From Tardiphaga robiniae (GTDB taxonomy: Bacteria > Pseudomonadota > Alphaproteobacteria > Rhizobiales > Xanthobacteraceae): a stretch of DNA of 64,000 nt. This document shows, piece after piece, positions 27,450 through 37,523 of this stretch. The stretch covers positions 734,764 to 798,763 of the forward strand of contig NZ_JABMCJ010000094.1 of the NCBI RefSeq assembly GCF_013359755.1, written 5' to 3'. The notes below the pieces were generated by a model that searched no databases, was not told the DNA's origin, and saw nothing but the letters and a program-made list of their open reading frames with translations. The stretch's first letter is position 1. Each line of letters starts with the position of its first letter. Position numbers and translations under genes: made by a program.

Positions 27450-29882
27450 CTACGATGCTGCGCCCGTGCGCGGGATGTTGAGCCGTCGCGCCCAGGCGAT
27501 GCCGGGATTGCGTGAGAACAGCCAGGCGAGCGCGTAGAAGCCGATGGCCAGCAGGTACAGAAACGCAAAGCCGAAATACATCGAGTTGTATTCCATCAAG
27601 CCGCCGAACAGCGCGCCCATCAGGTTATAGGCCAGTGCGGTCGAGATATTGACGCTCGCCCTGCCGATCAGGCTCGAGAAGATAATGCCCGAGAAGAACA
27701 GCGGGATCGTCAGCAGCACGCCGCTGAGCGCGAGATTCGCCCATGGCGATGCAAAGGCGATCAGCGTGTGGTTACGCGCATAGAAGTAGCCAACGAGCAG
27801 GCTGATGATCAGGCCCACATAAGCGAGATTGGTGCGCTGAAATGCGTTTCGCTGCACGATGAGGTTGGCCAGGAAGGCCATCACCAGCACCATGATGATG
27901 GTCGCTGCGATCACGAACCAGGTCCCGCCGAGATGCAGGCCCAGTTCGGTGATGGCCTTGGTCTCGACCAGCATGAAGCCGGCGCCGAGAAAGAAAAATG
28001 GCAGGTAGCCGCGTTCGATTGGGTCATTGAGGCCGATGGTCTTGCGCACGAACATCGTGCTCAGCAACATGACCATGCCGAGCGCGATCATGTAGCTGGT
28101 CGGATAGGTCCGGCTGACCATGTAGAAGAACGGCCAGTCATCGGTCGGGATGCTGGCTTCAGGATAGGGCTGCGCATAGCGCTGCGACACGTCCGTGAAG
28201 CCGATGGCCGCGAAGGCCTCCATGTTCGGCAGCACGGCATCGCGACCTTTCTGCACGACGAAGGCCGTCGTCGTGCTCGAATCGTAACGCACGCGAATGG
28301 CCAGCGGCTTGCCGGCGCCCGGCAGACCCTGCAGGATATGCGACAGCTTGAAGCCGAGCGACTCGTTCGGCAGCGCGAAAGCAATGGACATCACGCCGTC
28401 AGGCTTGAGCAGGCGGAAGGCCTCGTCGATGCCCTCGCGGGTATAGACATAGGAATCGACGCGCAGGTTCGATGCATGGCTGAGCGCCGTGTGGGAATCG
28501 AGCACGCCATAAATGATCAGGTCGTATTTTTGCTGCGCCGTGCGGAAGAAGTTGCGCGCGTCGTTGATATGTACGGTCACCCGCGGATCGTCATAGGGGT
28601 GTTCCGGATGATTGCTGCGGCCGAGATGGATGATGGCGGGATCGATCTCGATGGCGTCCACATGGGACGCGCCCATGCGCAGCGCCGCCGCAACGTCGTT
28701 GCCGCTGCCGGCGCCGACAATGGCCACGCGTTCCGGCTTGGTTTTGAAATTGAACGGGAACTCGTAATAGGTCCGCACATAGCGGTCCTCGGCGGATTCA
28801 ATGCTGCGGTGGCTCTCCGCGAGGTTAAACACCTTTTGATAATACGAGCCGCCCGACAGGATATTCATCAATCCGTCGGATTTCGCCATGCGTTCGAGCA
28901 GCTGATAGGGCGAGTAGATCCGTTGGGTCTCCGGCTGCACCGGCCAGGCTAGCACCGTGAGCAGCACGCAGAAGCTCGCAATGCCGATCGGCGAGCGGAC
29001 ATCCCGCGACAGTACGAAGACAAGCAGGATGCCGCCGGCCGCGGTGAACCAGATCACCGGAGGTAGCCAGAACAGGCTCATGACGAACAGCACCAGCACG
29101 CCGAGGATACTGCCGACGAGATTGAGGCCGTAGGCCTGCAGGGCGCCGGTCGCGTGCAGCAGCTTGCCGCAGAGCTGGCCGACCGGATAGCAGATGCAGG
29201 CGCATAGCACGAAGCTCATCGCCAACAGCAAATAGACGGGAATGCTCTGGGCAAACAGCGACAGCCAGTCGAGGCGATCCATATCGATATTGATCGAGGT
29301 CTGTTCATGCATCGGCAGGCCGGTGAAGAATCCGTTGCCGGCTCCGATATCGTAGCGCAATAGCGTGATGACGCTGACGAACAGCGCCAGCATCGGCAGC
29401 ACCAGCGCCGGTGCGCAGGGTTGTTTCTCGGACACGGCATAGCCGGCGCCAAGGCCTAGAAAGCACGCCAGCAGCGTGAAATTCTTGAAGAACGAAAACA
29501 CTGGGAAGACTGACGCCAGCCAGCGGATCATCACCAGTTCGAGCAGCAGGCTCACCATGGTGACGAGCACGATCAGCCGTACCTTCTCCTTGGTGCTCAT
29601 GCTCGCATAGCCGGCTTCGAAATCGGTGCCGAGCAGCGTGATCTGGCGGCCGAGCGGCTTTGCGATCACGGGCGGAGAAATGATGATGGCCAGCGCCGCT
29701 GCGCCGAGCAACACGCGCACCAGTGTCAGCAGACCATCGGTTGCGGTGATGCCGTCGCTCTCGAACAACAGGCGCAATGCCAGCAGAGAATAGGCGAAGA
29801 CGAGGGTGCCAAGGCAGATGCAGAAGAAGCGAACGAGCCGGTGATTGGCATTCTCGGTCGTGCCTGCGTCGCGTCCACCCAT
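27450..29882 (-). CDS. Membrane-embedded spermidine-synthase-like protein
   Basis: An 810-residue inner-membrane protein. The N-terminal half carries about ten to twelve hydrophobic helices, the middle a class I methyltransferase-like domain of the spermidine synthase type (VAIVGAGSGNDVAAALRMG near residue 395, VDAIEIDPAIIHLG, INDARNFF, YDLIIYGVLDSH), and the C-terminal 170 residues six more helices. Proteins of this layout are widespread but uncharacterised; the soluble domain may bind S-adenosylmethionine or its decarboxylated form. I chose ATG 29882 with GGAAAG upstream; the in-frame start at 29996 would add 38 residues. No polyamine genes are nearby, so polyamine synthesis is not supported. 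Confidence 0.75.
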   Translation of the reverse strand: MGGRDAGTTENANHRLVRFFCICLGTLVFAYSLLALRLLFESDGITATDGLLTLVRVLLGAAALAIIISPPVIAKPLGRQITLLGTDFEAGYASMSTKEKVRLIVLVTMVSLLLELVMIRWLASVFPVFSFFKNFTLLACFLGLGAGYAVSEKQPCAPALVLPMLALFVSVITLLRYDIGAGNGFFTGLPMHEQTSINIDMDRLDWLSLFAQSIPVYLLLAMSFVLCACICYPVGQLCGKLLHATGALQAYGLNLVGSILGVLVLFVMSLFWLPPVIWFTAAGGILLVFVLSRDVRSPIGIASFCVLLTVLAWPVQPETQRIYSPYQLLERMAKSDGLMNILSGGSYYQKVFNLAESHRSIESAEDRYVRTYYEFPFNFKTKPERVAIVGAGSGNDVAAALRMGASHVDAIEIDPAIIHLGRSNHPEHPYDDPRVTVHINDARNFFRTAQQKYDLIIYGVLDSHTALSHASNLRVDSYVYTREGIDEAFRLLKPDGVMSIAFALPNESLGFKLSHILQGLPGAGKPLAIRVRYDSSTTTAFVVQKGRDAVLPNMEAFAAIGFTDVSQRYAQPYPEASIPTDDWPFFYMVSRTYPTSYMIALGMVMLLSTMFVRKTIGLNDPIERGYLPFFFLGAGFMLVETKAITELGLHLGGTWFVIAATIIMVLVMAFLANLIVQRNAFQRTNLAYVGLIISLLVGYFYARNHTLIAFASPWANLALSGVLLTIPLFFSGIIFSSLIGRASVNISTALAYNLMGALFGGLMEYNSMYFGFAFLYLLAIGFYALAWLFSRNPGIAWARRLNIPRTGAAS

Positions 29883-30024
29883 CTCTGCTCTTTCCAGCAA
29901 TGCTTTGGCAGTATCGAGTGTCCAATCAATTCGGATCGGAACCAGACGGGTGTTGTAGGCGCTTCGAGTTAAGAACTGATCAATCGGCGGTTGCAAATTC
30001 CGCTGTGTCGCAGGCCTCTGGCGC

Positions 30025-30501
30025 TCAGGCGAGGGCCGATTTCAGCGGCAGTTTCGATGTTTCCTTCAACCGGTCGAGCACGATCGACGAGCGCACATGC
30101 GCCACGCTCTGATGCGGCATCAGCACATTGTTGACGAGGTCGGACAGTCCCTTGAGATCGCGCAGCACGGCCTTGAGCACGTAGTCGGCATCGCCGGTTA
30201 GCGAGTAAGCCTCCTGCACCTCGTCGACCCGCTGCACCAGCGTGCGGAACTTCTTGGCATTGTCCGGCGAGTGGGTGGCCAGTTGCACCTGGATGAAGGC
30301 GATGACGTTGAAGCCGAGAGCATCCGATGACAAATCGGCGTGATAGCCGGAGATCACGTTCTCCTCTTCGAGCCGCATCCGGCGCCGCGAGCATTGCGAG
30401 GCGGACAGACCGACGGTATCGGCGAGCTGCTGGTTGGTCAGCCGGCCATCTTCCTGCAGGGCGGTCAGCATCTTGAGATCGAAGGCGTCTACCGGGATCA
30501 T
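30025..30501 (-). CDS. Lrp/AsnC-family regulator
   Basis: A 158-residue regulator with an N-terminal helix-turn-helix (LKMLTALQEDGRLTNQQLADTVGLSASQCSRR) and a C-terminal RAM ligand-binding domain (VIAFIQVQL to the end, with GDADYVLKAVLRDLKGL). Such proteins form octamers and sense amino acids. It is divergent from hppD with 133 bp between the starts. In several proteobacteria a Lrp/AsnC-type regulator beside tyrosine catabolism genes activates hppD in response to aromatic amino acids, which fits this arrangement; that role here is inferred. Confidence 0.9.
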   Translation of the reverse strand: MIPVDAFDLKMLTALQEDGRLTNQQLADTVGLSASQCSRRRMRLEEENVISGYHADLSSDALGFNVIAFIQVQLATHSPDNAKKFRTLVQRVDEVQEAYSLTGDADYVLKAVLRDLKGLSDLVNNVLMPHQSVAHVRSSIVLDRLKETSKLPLKSALA

Positions 30502-30530
30502 GCGTCAAAAGCCTCTTTCATGCGTGAACC

Positions 30531-30570
30531 GTGCATGAATATCGCATATTCCATCCGAATTTGCATGCAC
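30531..30570. promoter_or_regulatory. Candidate AsnC-type operator between the regulator and hppD
   Basis: Inverted arms GTGCATGAAT (30531-30540) and ATTTGCATGCAC (30559-30570) form an imperfect 40-bp dyad centred in the divergent gap, with an AT-rich core (ATCGCATATTCC). Lrp-type sites are degenerate AT-rich dyads, so this is a plausible shared operator. Confidence 0.5.
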
Positions 30571-30634
30571 CTTGCGTCGCAAACGACCGACACTCCAGGC
30601 GAGCGATAATGCAAATCAGCTTCGGGAGATCACC

Positions 30635-31759
30635 ATGGGTCCGTTTCCGCACGACGCGCCGGCTGCCACCATCTCGGCACATAATCCGATGGGCACCGAC
30701 GGCTTTGAATTCGTCGAATACGCGCATCCGAGGCCCGAAGAACTCCACGCGCTGTTCAGGCTGATGGGCTACGTGCCCGTCGCGAAGCACAAGACCAGGA
30801 AGATCACGGTCTATCGTCAGGGGGACATCAACTATCTCGTCAACGAAGAGCCCGGAACTCACGGCTTCAATTTCGTCGCCGCGCACGGCCCCTGCGCGCC
30901 GTCAATGGCGTTCCGAGTCGTCGATGCGCAGGCGGCCTATGACCGCGCGATCTTGCTCGGTGCCGAGCCGGCGGATGTGATCGCAGCGCAGAAGACGGTC
31001 GACGTGCCGGCCATCAAGGGCATCGGCGGCAGCCTATTGTACTTCGTCGATCGCTATGGCGCCAAGGGCTCGGCCTATGACCATGAATTCGCATGGCTGG
31101 GCGCCAAGAATCCGCGTCCTGAGGGCGCCGGCCTGTTCTATCTCGATCACCTCACCCACAACGTCCATCGCGGCCGCATGGATGTCTGGACCGGCTTCTA
31201 CGAGAAGCTGTTCAATTTCCGTCAGATTCGCTTCTTCGACATCGAAGGCCGCGCTTCCGGCCTGTTCTCGCGTGCGCTGACCAGCCCTGACGGCAAGATC
31301 CGGATTCCGATCAACGAGGATGCCGGCGATGCCGGCCAGATCGAGGAATATCTCAACACCTATCACGGCGAGGGCATCCAGCACATCGCCTGCGGTGTGA
31401 CGGATATCTACACGACCATCGAGAAGCTGCGCGCCGATGGCCTGCCCTTCATGCCGGCGCCGCCTGTGACCTATTTCGAGAAGATCGATGCGCGGCTGCC
31501 GAAGCATGGCGAGGACGTGCCGCGCCTGCAGAAGAACGGCATCCTGATCGACGGCGAGGGCGTGGTCGAAGGCGGCGAGACCAAGGTGCTGCTGCAGATC
31601 TTCTCGGCCAATGCGATCGGACCCATTTTCTTCGAATTCATCCAGCGCAAGGGCGATGACGGATTCGGCGAGGGGAATTTCAAGGCGCTGTTCGAGTCGA
31701 TCGAAGAAGATCAGATCAGGCGCGGTGTGCTGCACGTCGGCGATAAGACGGCGGCGTAA
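30635..31759 (+). CDS. hppD: 4-hydroxyphenylpyruvate dioxygenase
   Basis: A 374-residue enzyme of normal family length converting 4-hydroxyphenylpyruvate to homogentisate with Fe(II) and O2. Two vicinal-oxygen-chelate domains are visible: NPMGTDGFEFVEYAHPRP at the N terminus and the catalytic domain with iron ligands His in YLDHLTHNVHRGRM, His in GIQHIACGVTDI and Glu in FFEFIQRKGDDGFGEGNFKALFES. ATG 30635 has GGGAG upstream; the longer frame from TTG 30572 runs through the operator region. Its product is the substrate of HmgA encoded at 25692. Confidence 0.96.
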   Translation: MGPFPHDAPAATISAHNPMGTDGFEFVEYAHPRPEELHALFRLMGYVPVAKHKTRKITVYRQGDINYLVNEEPGTHGFNFVAAHGPCAPSMAFRVVDAQAAYDRAILLGAEPADVIAAQKTVDVPAIKGIGGSLLYFVDRYGAKGSAYDHEFAWLGAKNPRPEGAGLFYLDHLTHNVHRGRMDVWTGFYEKLFNFRQIRFFDIEGRASGLFSRALTSPDGKIRIPINEDAGDAGQIEEYLNTYHGEGIQHIACGVTDIYTTIEKLRADGLPFMPAPPVTYFEKIDARLPKHGEDVPRLQKNGILIDGEGVVEGGETKVLLQIFSANAIGPIFFEFIQRKGDDGFGEGNFKALFESIEEDQIRRGVLHVGDKTAA

Positions 31760-31762
31760 TCT

Positions 31763-31924
31763 TCTCCCTCCCCCAAGCAGCGCAGCTGCGCAGTGGGGAG
31801 GGTGGATCGACCGCGAAGCGGTCGAGACGGGTGGGGTGTTTCCCACACACCGACGTCACGTGGGGCTCCCCCACCCGACCGGCCTTCGGCCGGCCACCCT
31901 CCCCACGCAAGCGCGGGGGAGGGA
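31763..31924. repeat. Intergenic repeat, family D (copy 1)
   Basis: A roughly 160-bp element starting TCTCCCTCCCCC and ending GGGGGAGGGA, with internal GTGGATCGACCGCGAAGCG and GTCGAGACGGGTGGGGTG. It lies between convergent hppD and the CoA-transferase gene. Related copies are at 37226-37391 and, inverted, 62342-62514. It could serve as a bidirectional transcription stop. Confidence 0.75.
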
Positions 31925-31936
31925 TAAGAACAGGCG

Positions 31937-33046
31937 CTACGCGCCCTGCCACTCCCTCACCGCATCACCCAGCTCCACCTTCACCGCCGGCCGTGCTACT
32001 GATGGCGTGCGCGAGAACCGCGGTGCGGGTGCCGGCTGTGTCGCGCCTTCGTGCTGGATGAAGACTTCGCGTGCCACCATATGCGGATGTTTCGTGGCTT
32101 CCGACATGGTCAGCACCGGTGCGAAGCACACATCGGTGCCTTCCATGATTTTTGACCATTCATCGCGGCTCTTGGTCTTGAACACCGCGGTGAGCTTGTC
32201 CTTCACCGCGGCCCAATTCTTCGAGTCCATGTGATTGTCGTAGCAAGCCTCCGAAAGCCCGGCGAGTTCGCGCAGCTCGGCATAGAATTGCGGCTCGATG
32301 GAGCCGATCGAGATGAAGTTGCCGCAGCTGCATTCGTAGACGCCGTAGAAATGCGCGCCGCCATCGAGCATGTTGCTCTCGCGACTTTCCTTCCAGCGAC
32401 CGGCCGCGGTCATGTCGAAGAACATGGTGATCAAGGATGCCGCGCCGTCGCACATGGCGGCGTCCACCACCTGCCCCTGGCCGGAGCGGCTGGCTTCCAG
32501 CATGGCGGCGAGCATGCCCATGACGAGATACATCGAGCCGCCGCCGAAATCGCCCACGAGATTCAATGGTGGCACGGGCTTGTCGGCGCCGCCGATCGCG
32601 GCGAGGGCCCCGGTGATCGAGATGTAATTGATGTCATGGCCGGCGGCCTGCGCCAGCGGGCCATGCTGGCCCCAGCCGGTCATGCGGCCATAGACCAGTC
32701 TCTTGTTGCGGCCGAGGACCACATCCGGCCCGAGGCCGAGGCGCTCCATCACGCCGGGCCGATAACCTTCCACCAGCGCATCGGCGCTATCCAGCAGCGA
32801 CAGCACCTGTGCGATGGCGGCCTTGTCCTTGAGATCGACCTCGATGACCTTGCGGCCGCGCGACGCCGCGCCCTTCGGCATCTGCTTCGGCCGCACCAGC
32901 GTAATCACCTCGGCGCCCATATCGGCGAGCAGCATGCAGGCGAACGGACCGGGGCCGATGCCCGCGAATTCGACGATGCGTGTGCCTTTGAGCGGGCCGG
33001 TGGCTTTGGTTTGTGATCGCGACGACGCGATGGTGGTGTCCTGCAC
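31937..33046 (-). CDS. CaiB/BaiF CoA-transferase family protein (AMACR-like)
   Basis: A 369-residue class III CoA-transferase fold protein, close in style to alpha-methylacyl-CoA racemase: LKGTRIVEFAGIGPGPFACMLLADMGAEV at the N terminus, the characteristic GRMTGWGQHGPLAQAAGHDINY near residue 120 and the Asp-bearing loop LVGDFGGGSMYL near 165. It should transfer or racemise a CoA thioester. Start is inferred as GTG 33046 (GGGA upstream), because the frame farther upstream runs through repeat family C. It is downstream of the molybdenum hydroxylase genes in the same direction, separated by a 290-bp gap containing that repeat, so co-transcription is uncertain. Confidence 0.8.
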   Translation of the reverse strand: MQDTTIASSRSQTKATGPLKGTRIVEFAGIGPGPFACMLLADMGAEVITLVRPKQMPKGAASRGRKVIEVDLKDKAAIAQVLSLLDSADALVEGYRPGVMERLGLGPDVVLGRNKRLVYGRMTGWGQHGPLAQAAGHDINYISITGALAAIGGADKPVPPLNLVGDFGGGSMYLVMGMLAAMLEASRSGQGQVVDAAMCDGAASLITMFFDMTAAGRWKESRESNMLDGGAHFYGVYECSCGNFISIGSIEPQFYAELRELAGLSEACYDNHMDSKNWAAVKDKLTAVFKTKSRDEWSKIMEGTDVCFAPVLTMSEATKHPHMVAREVFIQHEGATQPAPAPRFSRTPSVARPAVKVELGDAVREWQGA

Positions 33047-33204
33047 TTGTGTTTCCCATGCTTGATCTTGGCCGTCGATGGCGACGGGCCGATTTGCCGG
33101 AAACTGTCTATGCTGGAGGTGACAAGGGCAAGAAGCTTTTGGCCGCAATCCTGCATGCGGCCATGCTGCGGCACTGCACAAAAATGCTAAAGCCAAAACT
33201 CGAT

Positions 33205-33322
33205 GTCGTCCCCGCGAAGGCGGGGACCCATAACCACCGAGTTCGTGTTTTGCAAAGGCCTCTGCCGCCATTCCGCCACGACGGGATGGAGGCTATGGAT
33301 CCCCGCCTTCGCGGGGATGACA
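33205..33322. repeat. Intergenic palindromic repeat, family C
   Basis: Arms GTCGTCCCCGCGAAGGCGGG (from 33205) and GATCCCCGCCTTCGCGGG (ending near 33316) with a 75-bp centre make a long imperfect palindrome between the CaiB-like gene and the molybdenum hydroxylase genes. The TCCCCGCGAAGGCGGGGA core is a widespread rhizobial palindrome type. Confidence 0.75.
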
Positions 33323-33339
33323 ATTGAGAGGTTCGAGTT

Positions 33340-34140
33340 TTACCCCGCCGCGTCCACCGCGCGCTGTGCCATGACCTTGATGAGATTGGCGCGATATTCC
33401 GCCGAGCCGTGGATGTCACCCATCAACCCATCCGCTGAGATCTTCACGCCGTCCAGCGCTCCCGCCGACCAGTTGGCTTTCAGTGCAGCCTCGATCGCCG
33501 GCACGCGCATCACGCCGCTCTGCGATGCGCCGGTGGCTGCGACGCGGACCTCGCCGGACTTTGTCTGTGCGACAAACACCGCGGTGAGTGCGAAACGCGA
33601 CGCCGGGTGGCGCATCTTGGCGTAGCCGGCCTTGGCCGGAATGGGGAACGACACGGATGTGATGATCTCGTCCTCTTCCAGCGCGGTCGAGAACAGGCCC
33701 TGGAAGAAATCGTCGCCTTTGATCTCGCGTTTGTTGGTCTTGATCGTGGCATTCAGCGCCAATACGGCGGCGGGATAATCGGCAGCGGGATCGTTATTGG
33801 CAATCGAACCGCCGACGGTGCCGCGATAGCGCACGGCGGGGTCGCCGAGCACCGACGTCAGATGCACGATCGCCGGGATCGCCTTCTTCGCGGCGGCACT
33901 CTGCGTGATGTCGTAATAGGTCGTCGCCGCCTTGATGATCAGCGCGTCGGATGTTGCCTCGATGCCGATCAAGTCCTTGATCTTCGCGAGGTCGATGACA
34001 TCCGATGGTGCCGCAAGACGCTGCTTCATCACGGGGATCAGCGTGTGGCCACCGGCGAGATATTTAGCTTCGGGATGCTTGGCGAACAGGGCCGCTGCTT
34101 CGTCGATGCTGGCAGGGCGGTGATAAGTGGTCTCATACAT
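33340..34140 (-). CDS. Molybdenum hydroxylase FAD subunit (CoxM-like)
   Basis: A 266-residue FAD-binding subunit of the xanthine-oxidase/CO-dehydrogenase family: AKYLAGGHTLIPVMKQRLA near residue 25 (the AGGHSLIP-type FAD loop), TVGGSIANNDPAADYPAAVLA near 108 and the C-terminal CO_deh_flav_C-like domain. It passes electrons from the iron-sulphur subunit to an acceptor via FAD. Third gene of an S-L-M operon, 74 bp after the large subunit. The order S-L-M matches form II enzymes; form I clusters use M-S-L. Confidence 0.9.
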   Translation of the reverse strand: MYETTYHRPASIDEAAALFAKHPEAKYLAGGHTLIPVMKQRLAAPSDVIDLAKIKDLIGIEATSDALIIKAATTYYDITQSAAAKKAIPAIVHLTSVLGDPAVRYRGTVGGSIANNDPAADYPAAVLALNATIKTNKREIKGDDFFQGLFSTALEEDEIITSVSFPIPAKAGYAKMRHPASRFALTAVFVAQTKSGEVRVAATGASQSGVMRVPAIEAALKANWSAGALDGVKISADGLMGDIHGSAEYRANLIKVMAQRAVDAAG

Positions 34141-34214
34141 CGTATTGCTTCCTTATCTTTTGGTCGTGTTTTCTTGACGCGAACCGGCTTCCTCTTGGCT
34201 TGAAAACACGCCGC

Positions 34215-36569
34215 TTATTCCGCTGCCTGCTGCAATTGCAGCGCTTCCCAGACACGGCCCGGCGTCGCCGGCATCTCGATCTTGTTGTGGCCGAGCGCGT
34301 CCGTAATGGCGTTGATCACCGCGGGTGACGAACCGATCGCGCCGGCCTCGCCGCAGCCTTTCACGCCGAGCGGATTGCCCGGGCACAGCGTCGTGGTGTG
34401 CGAGACCCGGAACGACGGCACGTCGTCGGCGCGGGGCATGGCGTAATCCATGAACGACGCCGTCACCGGCTGGCCGTTGTCGTCATAGATAGCGCTTTCG
34501 AGCATCGCCTGCCCGATGCCCTGGGCGAGGCCGCCATGGACCTGGCCTTCCACGATCATCGGATTGATTAGCCGGCCGAAGTCATCGACCGCCACGAAGT
34601 CGACAATGTCGGTCTTGCCGGTGCCGGGGTCGATCTCGACTTCGCAGATGTAAGCGCCGGCCGGGAAGGTGAAGTTGGTGGGGTCGTAGAACGCGCCTTC
34701 CTTCAGGCCGGGCTCCATGCCATCAGGCAGATTGTGTGCGGTATAGGCCGCGAGTGCCACCATCGGCAGCGCGATCGCCTTGTCGGTGCCGGCGACCTTG
34801 AACTCGCCATTTTCGATGACGATGTCGCCTTCGGAGGCCTCAAGCAGATGCGCGGCGATCTTCTTCGCCTTGGCTTCTACCTTCTCCATCGCCTTGAAGA
34901 TCGCGGACATGCCGACCGCCGCCGAGCGCGAGCCATAGGTGCCCATGCCGAACTGCACTTTATCAGTGTCGCCATGCACGATCTGGACCTGATCGACGGA
35001 AATGCCGAGCCTGTCAGCAACGAGCTGTGCGAAGGTTGTCTCGTGGCCCTGGCCGTGGCTGTGCGATCCCGTCAGCACTTCGATGGTACCGACCGGATTG
35101 ACGCGGACCTCCGCGGATTCCCACAGGCCGACGCCGGCGCCGAGCGAGCCGACCGCCTTGGACGGCGCGATGCCGCAGGCTTCGATGTAGCAGGAGAAGC
35201 CAAGCCCGCGCAGTTTGCCGGCGGCTTTCGCCTTGGCCTTCCGCGCCGGGAAGCCGGCATAATCGATCGCCTTCAGCGCTGCGTCGAGCGAGGCGCCGAA
35301 GTCGCCGATGTCATAGGCCATGATGACAGGCGTCTGATGCGGAAACTGGGTCACAAAGTTGAGGCGGCGCAGTTCGGCTGGATCGACCTTCAACTGCCGC
35401 GCCGATGTCTCCATCAGCCGCTCCACCAGATAGCTCGCTTCCGGGCGTCCGGCGCCGCGATAGGCATCGACCGGCGTGGTGTTGGTATAGACGCCCATCA
35501 CTTCGGCATAGATGGTCGGGATATTGTACTGGCCCGACAGCAGCGTGGCGTAGAGATAGGTCGGCACCGAGGACGAGAACAGCGACATATAGGCGCCAAA
35601 ATTGGCGTGGGTCTTCACCCGCAGGCCCAGGATCTTGTTGTTGGCATCGAACGCCATCTCGGCATGGGAGATGTGATCGCGGCCATGCGCATCGGTGAGA
35701 AACGCCTCGGTGCGGTCGCCGGTCCATTTCACCGGGCGACGCACTTTCTTCGACGCCCACAGTGCGACCATTTCTTCGGGATAGATGAAGATCTTCGACC
35801 CGAAGCCGCCGCCGACGTCCGGGGCGATCACGCGCAGCTTGTGTTCCTGTGCCACGTTATAGAACGCCGACAGCACGAGCCGCGCCACATGCGGATTTTG
35901 CGATGTCGTATGGAGCGTGAAGTGCTCTTCAGCTTCGTCATATTCCGCGACGGCTGCGCGCGGCTCCATCGCATTCGGCACCAGCCGGTTATTGGTCAGG
36001 TCCAGCGAAACGACATTGGCGGCCTTGCTGAAGGCGTCATTGGTCAGCTTCTCGTCGCCGATCGCCCAGTCATAGACCACATTGCCCGGCGCTTCCGGAT
36101 GCAGTTGCGGCGCGCCCGAGGCGAGCGCTGCGGTCATGCTGCTGACGGCAGGGAGTTCTTCATAAGTCACGACCACGGCCTCGGCCGCATCCTTCGCCTG
36201 GTTCTTGGTCTCGGCGATCACCACGGCGACTGCCTGACCGACGAAGCGCACGGTGTCCGGCGCCATCGCCGGCCATGCGCCCATCTTCATGGGTGTGCCG
36301 TCCTTGGAGGACACCGCCCAGCCGCAGATCAGATTGCCGATCTTGTCGTCCACCAGTTGCTGTGCAGTGAGCACATCGACCACGCCCGGCATATCCTTGG
36401 CGGCGGAGGCGTCGATGCCCTTCACTTTCGCATGGGCATGCGGACTGCGGATGAAATGCGCGTGGGTGAGGCCGACGATCTTGACGTCGTCGACATAGCG
36501 GCCGCGGCCGGTGATGAATCGCTTGTCTTCCTTGCGCGCAACGCGTGCGCCGATGCCTTCAACGCCCAT
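34215..36569 (-). CDS. Molybdenum hydroxylase large subunit (form II CoxL-like)
   Basis: A 784-residue molybdopterin-binding subunit. Family landmarks are the N-terminal [35 protein letters not shown] near residue 249, and the catalytic Glu in [14 protein letters not shown] near 752. The active-site loop reads AYRGAGR (residues 369-375), the signature of form II CoxL; form I CO dehydrogenases carry AYXCSFR with the Cys that holds copper. Form II enzymes are numerous, slow or inactive with CO in most tests, and may oxidise other small molecules. Cytoplasmic; needs molybdopterin cytosine dinucleotide. No maturation genes (coxDEF) are seen within this window. Confidence 0.92.
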   Translation of the reverse strand: MGVEGIGARVARKEDKRFITGRGRYVDDVKIVGLTHAHFIRSPHAHAKVKGIDASAAKDMPGVVDVLTAQQLVDDKIGNLICGWAVSSKDGTPMKMGAWPAMAPDTVRFVGQAVAVVIAETKNQAKDAAEAVVVTYEELPAVSSMTAALASGAPQLHPEAPGNVVYDWAIGDEKLTNDAFSKAANVVSLDLTNNRLVPNAMEPRAAVAEYDEAEEHFTLHTTSQNPHVARLVLSAFYNVAQEHKLRVIAPDVGGGFGSKIFIYPEEMVALWASKKVRRPVKWTGDRTEAFLTDAHGRDHISHAEMAFDANNKILGLRVKTHANFGAYMSLFSSSVPTYLYATLLSGQYNIPTIYAEVMGVYTNTTPVDAYRGAGRPEASYLVERLMETSARQLKVDPAELRRLNFVTQFPHQTPVIMAYDIGDFGASLDAALKAIDYAGFPARKAKAKAAGKLRGLGFSCYIEACGIAPSKAVGSLGAGVGLWESAEVRVNPVGTIEVLTGSHSHGQGHETTFAQLVADRLGISVDQVQIVHGDTDKVQFGMGTYGSRSAAVGMSAIFKAMEKVEAKAKKIAAHLLEASEGDIVIENGEFKVAGTDKAIALPMVALAAYTAHNLPDGMEPGLKEGAFYDPTNFTFPAGAYICEVEIDPGTGKTDIVDFVAVDDFGRLINPMIVEGQVHGGLAQGIGQAMLESAIYDDNGQPVTASFMDYAMPRADDVPSFRVSHTTTLCPGNPLGVKGCGEAGAIGSSPAVINAITDALGHNKIEMPATPGRVWEALQLQQAAE

Positions 36570-36657
36570 CTCATGGGTCTCCCTGCCGGAGTTTTTGATT
36601 GTCCGCGCTTTCCATCGAAAGGCGCGGTTGGCTCAGCTCAGATCAATGCGCCGCGGC

Positions 36658-37143
<486 letters not shown>

Positions 37144-37225
37144 GCAGACCTCCCGGTATTTTTTAATTATTCCAATTAGAAGCGCGGTCCGGAAAGTTTG
37201 CAACTGGGAATTTGGTGGAGTGGTT

Positions 37226-37391
37226 CTTCCCCTCTCCCCCAGCGCGGCGAAGCCGCGCGCCGCGGGAGAGGGTGGATCGACCGCGCAAGCGGTCGAGACG
37301 GGAGAGGGTGCCAGGAGCACTGTGCGTTGCTGTTACCCCTCTCCCGCCTTCGCTTCGCTCAGGCACCCTCTCCCGCAAGGGGAGAGGGGAA
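37226..37391. repeat. Intergenic repeat, family D (copy 2)
   Basis: A 166-bp element with CCTCTCCCCC and CGGGAGAGGG blocks, the GTGGATCGACCGCG / GCGGTCGAGACGGG core, and a terminal CCTCTCCCGCAAGGGGAGAGG-like palindrome. It occupies most of the 380-bp divergent gap (37144-37523) between the molybdenum hydroxylase operon and the CoA-transferase operon; the rest of that gap, with AT-rich runs at 37150-37180, should hold both promoters. Confidence 0.8.
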
Positions 37392-37523
37392 GTAAGCAAC
37401 GCGCGTATCCCTCCTGCAAATTTGTGCCTTCATATCCGCAGGCTGCGATGCTCTAGTCGCGGCGCAATAAATGCCGCAAGCGATTGCGGACAATAACAAT
37501 TCCGCGACGAGGAGTTTTTGGGA

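Noticed and set aside
27450..29882. Functional spermidine synthase
   Set aside because: The synthase-like domain is embedded between two large membrane regions and no other polyamine gene is near, so the name would overstate the evidence.
33047..33271. N-terminal extension of the CaiB/BaiF-type gene
   Set aside because: The added 75 residues are encoded by repeat family C and intergenic sequence; the GTG at 33046 gives the normal family length.
34215..36569. Authentic aerobic CO dehydrogenase (form I CoxL)
   Set aside because: The loop is AYRGAGR, without the CSFR Cys of form I, and the gene order is S-L-M, as in form II clusters.
37144..37320. N-terminal extension of the CoxS-like gene
   Set aside because: It runs through repeat family D. 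GTG 37143 has GGGAGG upstream and gives the usual length.
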